Source of the DNA: Durusdinium trenchii
Taxonomy: Eukaryota > Sar > Dinophyceae > Suessiales > Symbiodiniaceae
NCBI GenBank assembly: GCA_963970005.1
Contig: CAXAMN010005236.1
Span: 76,438 to 140,437 of the forward strand
Reading direction: 5' to 3'
Length of the DNA: 64,000 nt
This document shows, one piece after another, positions 31,398-40,763 of this stretch; the first letter of the stretch is position 1, and each line of letters opens with the position of its first letter. Below the pieces are notes generated by a model, which did not search any database, had not been told where the DNA came from, and worked only from the letters and a program-made list of their open reading frames with translations. The position numbers were made by a program, and so were the translations under genes.

Positions 31398-34300
31398 ATG
31401 GCTCCCAAACGGAACACCCAGTTGGCCAAGCTCACCTGTGCTTTGCGTGACCATGTTGAGAATGGCGAGGGGGAAGCAAAACGCAAGGCCGAGACGGCTA
31501 CAGTAGAACCCAAAAAGCGTGCCAAGTCTGCAGCAAAGGCCAAAGCTGCTCCGGCCCCGACGTCCGACCCGCCAGACTTTGCAGTGTCGTGGGACAACTT
31601 TGACAAAGTCCGTGAGCTTTATGGACTTGACGCCCATGAATGTCAGCATGTGCTGAGTTCCGTTTTGGGTCCTGACCCCCGTGGAGTTGACTTTTGGACA
31701 AACTACAAGGCCAGGGTGTCGCGGGAGGAAGCTATGCGGGCTGACTTTCAAGCCCAGAAGGAGCTTGCCTTGCGGGAACAGGAGAAAAGGCTTTTGGCAG
31801 AGCAGGAGGCTTTGAGGAAAGAAACTGAGGAGCATGCGAAAAAGCTCCTGGCAGAGCAGGATGCTGCCAGGTTTGAAGCTGAGGTTGAAGAGCTGTTGTG
31901 CGACTCTGAGCAGGAGGACGCAGCTGATGCTGCAGATGTAGAGCAGGTCGAGCAGGAATGCGAGGAAACAGAGGAAGAGGTCGATGAAGGTGACACCATC
32001 CTAAGTGAAAATGCGCAGGTCACTGGCACTCCCGTAGACATGGCTGAGACGCAGGTGCAGGACACAGCTTCAACCTTGCTGTATCCCCAGCCCAACTCCA
32101 AGACTCCCCAAATGTCGTCGCATCAGTCGCTTCCCGCTGTTCCAAAAGCTACACCTGTGGAGGCTGGACCTCAACCGTTTTGCTGCTTGAAACACATGAT
32201 GCTGCGTGTGGTGAACCTATTAAGCGTAAGTGTTGATCAATTGATGGAGGCGTTGCCTTCCCAGCCTGCTGCACCTGGATTGCGTTCCCAGCTGTGTCCT
32301 GGTTTCATTTGTATTGTTTCAGTAGTAGCTGCACCGCCGCAAACGTGCGCATTCTGTTTCATGCTGCTTCTGAGCGTGGTCGTCTCAGGTCTTGTACGAC
32401 CCTTGTGTTGGGGGCAGAGGATCTGTCAAGGCAAGCGTCACGACCGGATGGTGGTTTGGATTTGGAAGTTAAGTCTCCCTCACAATCCACGTAGCTTGGC
32501 CCACACCTGGTTCTACCTGGTTTTACATATTCATTCATACGTCACCCTGTTTTGTAATGGTCTGTGCATGTGATCTTAGGCTAGGCCCATCTGCCTCGCA
32601 AGTTTTACCTGCAGACATGGACTCTGCACGGATTTCGGAGCTTGTCAATGCTGTGAATCTGCTGCGGTCTGTCATGGAGCAGCCGTGGGCCAAGAGCGCT
32701 TTTGGAAGCCTGCTGCCAACTCAGGAAGCTTCTCCTTCGAATGAGATGCCACCTCCCAGAACAATTCCTTGCAAAGTTGCGAGGCCGTCAGTGCAGCCAT
32801 CGCAGCCTGCACAGCCACATGAAGCATCGAGTGTGAAGCCAGAGGTGGCATTGTCTGAGCCTGCAGCAAAGACAGAGCCAGCAGCAGCGTCTGTGCCTGC
32901 AGCAATGGTGGCGCAGCCGGCACCGGTGGCGGTGGCCAAGCCGGCGGAGGTGGCACAGCCGGCAAAGGCGGCAGAGCAGGTGGCAGAGCCGGCACAGCCG
33001 GCAGAGCCGGCAGAGCCGGCGCAGCCGGCGGAGCCAGCTGCACCAAGCGCGCCGGCGACAGTGACTGAGGCCCAGTCTCTTGACGTCCAGAAGATCAATA
33101 CCTCCAGCCATCGCAACCATGCAATGCGCTTGGCTCGCAAGATGGCAAGCATGGATGAGGCTGAATGTCCCAACATGATGAAGCTATGGACTGGCAATCG
33201 GAAGGATTGGGTTTATATCACCATCGGATGTTTTTTTGAAGGGCGTTCAACTAGACCTGTCAACATAATTCAACATATACAACGCCCTGTCAGGACAAGC
33301 AGGAGTTGCTTCGGCAATGGGTGATGAATGGTGAAAACTTGGAGAAGGTGGAGACACAACTCCAGGTTTCGAGGTCTCAGGAGGGAGAGCTCAACCAGGA
33401 CCACGAGCTTCTGACGATTTCCGAGATGCAAACCCGTGGATTTTCTGAGAAGCTGGTTGTCAATATTGTGGAAATGTTTTGTGATTGTAGTTTGTCCTGA
33501 GCCAACCAGATCCTTTTTTATGTGTAGCGCTGTCTCAATTTCATGTCTAAGGGCCAAGATCGAAGCGATGATTCGCAAGGGCGGCATTGTCGACCCAGAT
33601 TGCCCAGAAGACCCGGCCAGCATGCGTTTTTGGTGCTGGACTGGGGCGAAGTACCAGGACCGAGAGCGCACGAAGGTGAGCATGGAAGGAGCTACGTCCG
33701 TCAAAGCCACACCGGATGCAATGGCTTCACTGCTTGGCGCACCTTCCATGTCAATGTCAAGTCCCCAGCTTGCTTTGCCTGCCAGCGCATCAAAGCCAGC
33801 TGGCCAACCTTCCTTGGGTGCTCTGGTGGGTTTGGCTACGGGTGGCAACACTCAGCCTGCGGAGGCCAAAGCGAAGGCAAAGGTGAAGGCCAAGGCCAAG
33901 AGTGGAGGCCCGAAACAGGTCACTGAGAATACGCCAGAGGAGCATCGAAAGAACGCTCGTGCCTTGTTTCTGTTTAACTGAAATTTTTGTTCACAGGGGA
34001 TGGTGTTTTAGTTTTGTGGTTTACCCACAGTCTTGTCCCCATCCCCAAGGAGCTCAAGTGAAGAAGGAACACAGTCTCTGCGCTGTGGGCATGGAACTGC
34101 CGCCAGGTCATGAGTTGAGACGTGCTTTGGACAACATCCGCAACAGCCTTCAGACATTCATGGACAAGTTTCTTGTCCTGATAATACTGGCCAAAAAATA
34201 GTACGTTGTGTTGTGTTTATGTGCGAGGTAATATTTATAGAACATACAAAATGTACACATATGTTCAACTTGTTGGTCAGGTTGAACTCCTGTCAAGATG

Positions 34301-34520
34301 CGGAGCTTCCATCCATCGTCTCTGCTTGTACCGCCAAGGTGGGTATGTGCCCAAAGATATTTTAAACACACAAATACACAAGTGACCCTGTAGGGGCCTA
34401 TTCGACTTTAGGCCCATGATCTTGATTGCCCTGCAGGTGAACGAATCCCGCATGGTGCGGGCCCAGGCACGGGCAGTCGCTTCGGAGCTCAAGAAGGCAG
34501 CAGCCGCAACCTCCAGCTGA
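31398..34520 (+). CDS. Coiled-coil / Ala-Pro-rich transposon protein, spliced
   Basis: The start ATG at 31,398 sits in GTTGCCATGGC and opens MAPKRNTQLAKLTCALRDHV. Exon 1 (to about 32,215) has a Lys-rich N-terminus, a long Glu/Ala coiled coil (AQKELALREQEKRLLAEQEA) and an acidic part. Exon 2 (about 32,612-33,210) has tandem AQPAEPAEPAQP-type repeats and ends SSHRNHAMRLARKMASMDEA. Exon 3 (about 33,290-33,450) has DKQELLRQWVMNGENLEKVE. Exon 4 (33,551-about 33,975) has GGIVDPDCPEDPASMRFWCW and Ala/Lys repeats. Small exons near 34,060-34,185 and 34,435 follow, with TGA at 34,518-34,520. The part from SSHRN to FWCW matches a repeated dinoflagellate protein I remember; function unknown. It could be a DNA-binding accessory protein, comparable to CACTA TnpA, by position only. 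Confidence 0.55.
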
Positions 34521-35465
34521 GCAGCGCAGGGCATCTTTGATTTTCCAGATTGGGATGCGATCCATGAGGGAATGTCTCTGAACTGAACATTAAAAAACAT
34601 GAGAACAATTTCCCATATGGTCTGCTACTTCAAGCTGTGGTTGACCTGTCCCTGGATTCGATGCCTCCCGTTTTGACTCCGATATAGATCTTGAGTAGTC
34701 ACCACGTCGGTGACTTGTTAGCTACGATGGGGACCTGCTGTAAAGCTTCAGGGGCTGCACACTGAACTAATGCAGTGTGAATGGGAAGCTGGCGGGATGA
34801 GAAGAAACCGTTATTGCTTGTTGCTTATCGTTGGCAAACTGATCACCTACAATCTCAACAGTCCCCCAAGTGTTTTGGGAAAGTTTTCACCAGGTACGCC
34901 TGGCCCCACACATGTGAGTCAGCTTCGCGACCGCATGGACCAAGTGTGCCCTAGATGCGATAAAAACCTGTCAAAATTTGAGCATCGCATGAATACCCTC
35001 AGTGGCGCAACGTGTTCTTGAGGATTTCCCATAGCATCGGATCTGGCTATCTCAGCGCCCGACATTCGAGGGCGTTCGCGGAGATCTATGACTCAAAGCT
35101 GGTTGTGAACCTTGTGGCAGACTTAAAATCTTTGGATTTGTTTTTCCCCTGTATATGGGTGTTAAAGGCACGTTCTTTTGATACAGGGTCTTGGCCACTA
35201 GCCATGAGGAGTGGCCAATGGCGTGGGATCCATCAGAAAGCAGTGGGATCTGGTGCGGCGCTCTCCTGCCGTCTTAGCAATCACACGATTCCAATGCGTG
35301 CCAGCGCTGATGATGACACCCTTGAGATGACCAACTGGCCATTGCTCTTACCCTATGATATGGTGTCTTGCTTAAAAGTATCATGTGCCCAAACCCGTCC
35401 CCACACCACTCCAGAACCAACCCAGTCCAGAACCCACACCCAGTCCATCGAATAGTATCTGTGTG

Positions 35466-37147
35466 CCCAGGCGAAAGCCCTGATAGACGATGGCTTCCTG
35501 CACGCATTGCTGGATGATGTGAATGAGAGCAATGCATATTGGGCGGGGATGGCTCGTGATTTCCCGTCTCACCCAGTCGCCTCCAACCGGAGTCAATGGA
35601 AGACTTCTGTGGGTTGCACCTTGTACTGTGACCTGGAAGCTAGAACTGTGGTGTGAATGTAAGTAGTAGATATTCTTCTATTCCGCCCCACACCCAATGG
35701 TTGCCAATTAGGCGATGAAATCAACTGCTTGAATGACCTATGGCTCTCCCTCATGTGGTCTTCTGACCTGGGCAGCTCCAGAACCAACTCTTTGGCCTCC
35801 CGCTGGCTGATTGGAGTCCTTCCAGCAAGTCTATATAAGATGAATGCAGACGGCACAAACCTCACGGTCTTGTCCGTCACTCGTGCAATCACCGAATCGT
35901 TCAACAAGATGGCCCGTGAAGGGATCACTGTGAGGGATCTGAAATCCCGTGGTGGTGGTGTTGTAGCTGGGGTTGCGCTTTAGTGGCGCGGTCTAAGGCT
36001 ATGTTTTTATGGTTCATAGTTCAAAACCAGGCCAACCAAACTCCCAAACCCGCTGAGGTAACACGCCTGAAGTTCGTGGTGACAGGATTCCGCGGCGATT
36101 GGAAGGCCTTCGTGCAGGTGTTCGGATTCAACCGGCTTTACAGCACAGACAAGGCCAGGATTGACCAAACTTCATGGAATATTGAGAGTTTTGTGGACCC
36201 CTTGCAAAGGAAATATATACTGGTGTGAAGAATTTGGGTTGGGATATCTCGTGTTCTTTCACGCTGTACCCTTGAGGTGTGTTGGCTATGCGATGGGTGC
36301 AAAGGGTCCCACAACATGACCAACTGCATAACAGACGTGTCAGTGAACGCTCCGTGGAGATCTACGTATTTGGTGACCGCACCATGGGGTACACCTCCAC
36401 CATACACATCCCTTGTTGGATTTGAGCTCTCCATGGTTGTGCCAGACTTGCTTCACATCTGGAACCTTGGCATGGGGCGTGACCTTGCTGGATCCATTTT
36501 GAAGGTCGTCATCAAGGACCGGCATGTGTTCAACGGCCAAAGTATCGATTCGAGGCTCAACGAAGCCACGGATGCACTGAGGCAATATGCCAAGAACACC
36601 GGCCAATCTTTAAAGATCAAAAGGCTTACCAGGGGCAAACTCCACTGGGAAACAAGAAAATACCCGGAACTGATGACCTCTGGCCATGACACAGCAGTGG
36701 TGCTGGAATGGTTGCAAGAAACCCTCCAACCATATGTTCACATATACGGGGACTTCTTGACACTTTTGTGGACTAGCAATTGGTGCTTTCGGTTGTTCTA
36801 TGGAACAAAGGAGTGGTTTCTGACAGATGCCCAACGCCAAACTGTGCGGGTGTTGGGACGTGTCTTCCTTCAGGTCTATGTTGGCCTAGCCAGAACAGCG
36901 ATTCAAAACAAAGAGCTGTTGTGGCGTTTTCGACCAAAGAGTCACCTAGTTGATCATTGTTTTGAATTGCGGAGGGCTGTGAACCCGAGTCGTTATTCGA
37001 CTTGGATGGATGAGGATGTGTTGAAAAAAACTAGGCAAAGTGTTGTCTATGACCGCATCCAAAACAGCCCAGATTGGGGTCCTTCAGCGATACCTGATGG
37101 GTGTCCCTGAGCACATCAGGCAAGCCGAGCTTGCCAGGGTGGGGTGA
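35466..37147 (+). pseudogene. Putative DDE transposase (CACTA/Plavaka-like), one frameshift
   Basis: Exons read: about 35,466-35,620 (GFLHALLDDVNESNAYWAGM, ARDFPSHPVASN), about 35,711-35,930 (GDEINCLNDLWLSLMWSSDL), about 36,060-36,165 (LKFVVTGFRGDWKAFVQVFG) and about 36,277-37,147. The last has CWLCDGCKGSHN (Zn-like Cys pairs), VVPDLLHIWNLGMGRDLAGS (compare the D-MH-------D---GTLL signature of CACTA transposases) and KSHLVDHCFELRRAVNPSRY with MDED. A run of seven A at 37,024-37,030 shifts the frame; with six A the sequence would continue LGKVLSMTASKTAQIGVLQR to a TGA at 37,145. Catalytic residues are guesses. The family is widespread in dinoflagellates as I remember it. Confidence 0.6.
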
Positions 37148-37586
37148 AAAACGTGCGCCTCCTGTGGTGCTTGGCATGGCCGGAGCGGGATCCGTTTGAT
37201 TGTTGTTTGATTTGTTTTATTGTTATTGAGTCTTTTTTGCGTGCACGTGTTGAACACTGAGCGGTGCTTGTGTTTGTCCTCCCTTATATATATATATAAA
37301 AACCTAATTAAACGGCTCAAGCCAGTGTCTGACGACACGTTCATCAAAAAACGGCAGCAGGAAGGACGTGGGCATCAAAACCTGTTGCAGGGACAAAGTG
37401 ATGCATTCCTCTCTCTCTCTCTCTCGCTCAAGGCTGACCACCAACTGTTTGGTGGATAGCCCGCCCCCGCTAAATTCAAAGGAAAACTTCCGAGTTACGG
37501 TGGATGAGTGGAAACTTCCAAATTACGGTTTGAACATGTACGTGGAATGCCTCATAACTGAGGCATCATGCATCTCACGCCGCACA

Positions 37587-37645
37587 TGGCCGTGAAAACC
37601 GTGAAAAACCATATGGCCGTGAAAACACCGTATGGCCGTGAAAAC
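37587..37645 (+). repeat. Right subterminal GGCCGTGAAAA repeats
   Basis: Three GGCCGTGAAAAC copies with an extra CCGTGAAAAAC lie here in the same orientation as the left-end copies. From 37,650 to the end, four GATC motifs occur (TTTGATCACA, TTGTGATCGC, TTTGATCGCA, ATGTGATCGA), similar to the inner part of the terminal repeat. Confidence 0.7.
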
Positions 37646-37701
37646 ATGGTTTGATCACATTCTAAAATTTTTGTGATCGCTCAGGCTTTGATCGCATTAA
37701 A

Positions 37702-37723
37702 TGTGATCGAACGCACCTCCAGG
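37702..37723 (-). repeat. Right terminal inverted repeat of DNA transposon
   Basis: TGTGATCGAACGCACCTCCA plus GG is the complement of the left end with one mismatch. The next bases CA are the second copy of the target duplication. Confidence 0.9.
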
Positions 37724-39544
37724 CAGGCCAAAGCTGATCGCCTCGCGAACCCCGACACCACGGTCTACGATGAGAACCTCACCCGCAAAGCGAAGGCGAG
37801 AATAGTTCTTCTTGGCTTCCAGCACCCCGACCTCAAGGATGGTTCCCTGGTCACCATGGCACCAGTTTCGACCCAGTTGATGAGGCATCTCTCCCTCACG
37901 GTCATCGCCCAGCGCGACTGGAAACTGGAGAGTCTGGACCTTAAGACCGCATTCCTCCAAACTGGAGAAGGGGTGATGGAGGATAGAAAACTTTGGACAC
38001 CTGGCGTGCCCGAACTTCGACAGGCACTTGGAGCTCATGATGGAGAACTGCTTCGCATCCTCCGCAATGTCTACGGCAATGCTGATGCACCCCGAGAGCT
38101 GTGGCGTGATGTCGACACCAAGCTCAAGAGCATTGGCGCTCACCGCCTGATCGGGGACAGCTCCTTCTGGATTTGGGTGGAGGAGAATCCCAACCCGATC
38201 AACGAAGCGGACCAGTTCCGCTTGATTGGTTTTGTCGGAGGCCACGTCGACGACTTCATGAGAGCTGGCGACCTGAGCAATGACACCTGGCTCAAGGTCC
38301 GCAAAGATATCGACGAGCTCTACGCCTGGGGTTCAAAGAAGGAGGAAAACTTCCGCTACACTGGCCTCAATGTGGAAGTGGTCAATAAGAACAAGGAGCG
38401 CTACGTCGAGCTCAACCAGGACTTCTACCTGGAGGACCTTCCACCGCTGGCCATCAGCGATGAACGGCTTCGCCTTGACCCAAAAACCAGCCTCACCGAT
38501 GGCGAGACGGCGGCATGCAGAGCTTCACTTGGAGCCCTTCAGTGGACTGCGACTCAAACGCAGATCCAAGCCTGTGCAAGGGTGAACCTTTTGCTCACCG
38601 AACTCACGGTCAACAAGAATATGGCCGTTGCTGTGGAGATCAACCAGTTGATCAAGGACCTCAAGAAGGATCCAACGCAGATCCGCTTGTGGCAGCTGCC
38701 ACACATCGATCACTGGCAACAATGGGTGGTCGTGACCATGGCGGATCAGGCACACGCCAACAGGCCACAGGGTGGTTCCATCCTCACTTGCCTCGGAGGC
38801 CCTGAGCAGGCCACCGGCGACGCCGGAAAGCTGAACACCATCAGCTGGCGTTCCTGGCGCTTGAAGCGCAAAGCAATATCCACAAACGACGGTGAAATGC
38901 AGGCGACCTTAGAAGGGGAGGACTCCAACTTCCGCGTAAGGTTCATGTGGGCACAACTCAACGGCTGCTGCGCTCTCCAAGACACCAACATCCTGGAGAA
39001 GGCCAACAAGCTGGTCAGCTATGTGAAGGGCATAGTCGTCACCGACTCCAAGGGGGTGTTCGACGCTTGCAACAAGACAGATGCCCCGCTCTTAGGCATG
39101 AGCAATGCCAGAAGCGCCCTTCAAGGGTATCAGCTGAAAGAACAGCTGAAAGAAAGCGGATGTCGCCTGGTGTGGGTCAGTGGCGACTGGAATCTGTCAG
39201 ACAGCCTGACCAAGAAGAGCAAAACCTGCCGAGAAGGCTTGCTGCAGTTCAAGAAGAATTGCACCTGGCGCCTGCGCTACGACGAGGACTTCATCCAGTC
39301 GGAGAAGAAGGCCAAGCGCATGGGCAACAGCGCAATTCAGCAGATGCGCAGAGCCTGGTCGCACAAGAGCCAAGAAACGGCATGTGATTTGTCTCATGTG
39401 CGACATGCACTGTTTTCCCCGCAGCGCTTGAGCCCCGGCTCGCCTCGAAAAGGTGCTAGGCCGTTCGGTACGGCCTTCGTGTGCTTTCGGCTCCTTTGTG
39501 GAGCGCGCCATAGGTTTTTGCGGTTGGGTCCCCTCGTTGTTTAG
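37724..39544 (+). pseudogene. Copia Pol, C-terminal part: reverse transcriptase, RNase H
   Basis: This is the rest of the copia polyprotein after the insert. Reverse transcriptase motifs are RKAKARIVLLGFQHPD, LESLDLKTAFLQTGE (catalytic Asp in DLKTAFL) and GGHVDDFMRAGD, where HVDD replaces the usual YVDD. RNase H follows with VTDSKGVFDACNKTDAPLLG and RLVWVSGDWNLSDSLTKKSK, as expected in copia. The frame is open into the 3' LTR and stops inside it at 39,544. No frameshift is seen in this half, which contrasts with the gag region. Confidence 0.9.
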
Positions 39545-39560
39545 GACCCATCCCGTTGCA
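39385..39560 (+). repeat. Copia 3' LTR
   Basis: 176 bp, TGATTTG...CCGTTGCA, two transitions from the 5' LTR. The preceding AAGAGCCAAGAAACGG is only a weak polypurine tract. Confidence 0.9.
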
Positions 39561-39689
39561 GGAGCCTATGACCCAGCGCCTGTGACCTGACAGTTTCTTA
39601 TTCCCTGGTCTGGGGTCTACTCCCGAGTTTTGGTGAGACCAGTTCAAAAATTTAGTGCCGAATTTGGTGTGGTTTCTTTCCTTGACTAA

Positions 39690-39928
39690 AATAATTCCAG
39701 GGGTGGGTTTGATGTGATATGGAATAATTTAATTTAGCAACTAGCTGTCTACTGAGCAGGGACATACAACAGGAGGCAAACTTGCCATTTTGGGGCACAT
39801 ATCCTACACAATCTACAGCTTCAGGTCACTGGGTCTGGCTTCTGGCGTGAACTCGCCGTTCTGGAAGTCACAGGCTTCTAGACAGCAGATTTAAGTCTAG
39901 GGCGGCTTTGATGTGAACACCCCTACGC
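39690..39928 (-). repeat. Dispersed ~300-bp repeat, right copy (inverted)
   Basis: Inverted partner of 17,606-17,930. It holds AACAGGAGGCAAACTTGCCA and AGATTTAAGTCTAGGGCGGC. The surrounding 39,561-40,080 has no gene; a CTCTCTCT run lies near 40,005-40,020. Confidence 0.75.
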
Positions 39929-40111
39929 AATGGTTACGCAATGGGGAGCATTTGGCCCGAGATGGCCCGAGCCACGTGTTTCGCAGTTCCACAGATCTAG
40001 CAGCTCTCTCTCTCTCTCTCTTCTGGCAAGAGAGGTTGAAGGTTTAAGAACGTTAAGAACGAAAGGCGTCGTAAGGATCCTTGTGACACCTTTCCTCTTC
40101 CGACAGTCGCG

Positions 40112-40338
40112 CACAGCAGCGGCGCCAGCACCCAAGCTCCCACACGCACACAGCAGCGGCAGCGCACAGCAGCGGCACCAGCGCCCAAGCTCCAACGCTC
40201 ACACAACAGTCGCGCACAGCAGCGGCACCAGCACCCAAGCTCCCACACGCACACAGCAGCGGCAGCACACAGCAGCGGCACCAGCGCCCAAGCTCCAACG
40301 CGCACACAGCAGCACCACACAGCAGCGGCACCAGCACG
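40112..40338 (+). repeat. CAGCAGCGGCACCAGCGCCCAAGCTC tandem array, left part
   Basis: Units of about 50-60 bp made of CGCACACAGCAGCGGCACCA and GCGCCCAAGCTCC lead up to the Penelope-like element. The same array resumes at 51,850 on the other side, so the element appears to sit inside one array. Frames through it are not genes. Confidence 0.85.
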
Positions 40339-40673
40339 CACTTGAGAAGGTTGCTCCGTGGAGCTTGTCTTCAGTCGGTCCGCGGTGAGCATTAGCACTT
40401 TACAATGACTGCAAATTAGACCTTGACTAAAAGAAAGTGCTGAGTCGGTCGACCAGAATGTTTGAACAAATCGTTGAGGAATCAAGTGAAACAATTTGGC
40501 GGGTACGTGACTCCAGCGTCCCGGAGTCATTTCACAATCTCAAACCACCGTCTTCGTTGGGCAGTGGATGGAATGAGATTCACTGCCCCCCCTGCTGGTG
40601 CTGTACAAAGGTTCGTAAAGTCATAGGAAAAGAATTAGCTAGATTAGTGTCCCCTTGGAAACAGGAGTGGACA
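40339..40673 (-). repeat. Terminal direct repeat of Penelope-like element, 3' copy
   Basis: Nearly identical to 51,518-51,849; differences are G/C in CAAT-ACTG, one C in a C run, and CCCC/CC before TTGGAAACAGG. In element orientation it reads TGTCC(ACTCCTGTTTCC)AAGG, the pseudoknot unit, then GTAAAGTGCTAATGC. The same boxes surround the dispersed copies A-E. Confidence 0.85.
40499..40595 (-). repeat. Pseudoknot-forming repeat, copy J (in terminal repeat)
   Basis: On the minus strand, S1 is GGGCAGTG/CACTGCCC (plus-strand positions 40,581-40,588 and 40,559-40,566). S2 is AATCTCA/TGAGATT (40,574-40,580 and 40,536-40,542). The third hairpin is TGACTCC/GGAGTCA with a GGGACGCT loop. The linker AACGAAG (40,552-40,558) abuts S1 as in copy A. 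The closing helix is GCAGG/CCCGC with one mismatch. Confidence 0.75.
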
Positions 40674-40763
40674 TACAGAAGAAGCCGAAAACGGCGCAAC
40701 TAGACCGGATCAGAAAATATATGTAAGTCCAATAATGGGAGATCAGGACGTCGAAAAGAGAAC

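Larger units (their letters stand above)
24727..37723 (+). mobile_element. 13.0-kb DNA transposon inserted in copia pol
   Basis: The ends are inverted repeats of 22 bp with one mismatch (CCTGGAGGTGCGTT-GATCACA). The dinucleotide CA is present on both sides (24,725-24,726 and 37,724-37,725). Removing the insert and one CA rejoins the copia reading frame exactly (..EEDRA then QAKADRLANP..), which fixes both borders. Inside are plus-strand, intron-containing genes, including a CACTA/Plavaka-like putative transposase, and subterminal repeats. A 2-bp duplication, subterminal repeats and this transposase type fit the CMC (CACTA-like) group, but the ends do not begin CACTA, so the superfamily stays open. 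Confidence 0.88.
18154..39560 (+). mobile_element. Ty1/copia LTR retrotransposon, interrupted
   Basis: Two 176-bp LTRs bound gag, zinc knuckle, aspartic protease, a methyltransferase-like region, DDE integrase, reverse transcriptase and RNase H. The order protease-integrase-RT defines the copia superfamily. Without the 13.0-kb insert (24,727-37,723) the element would be about 8.4 kb. LTRs differ by two transitions in 176 bp, so the copy inserted fairly recently, yet gag-pol carries several frameshifts. No 5-bp target duplication is visible: GGCATA precedes and GGAGCC follows. Confidence 0.92.
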
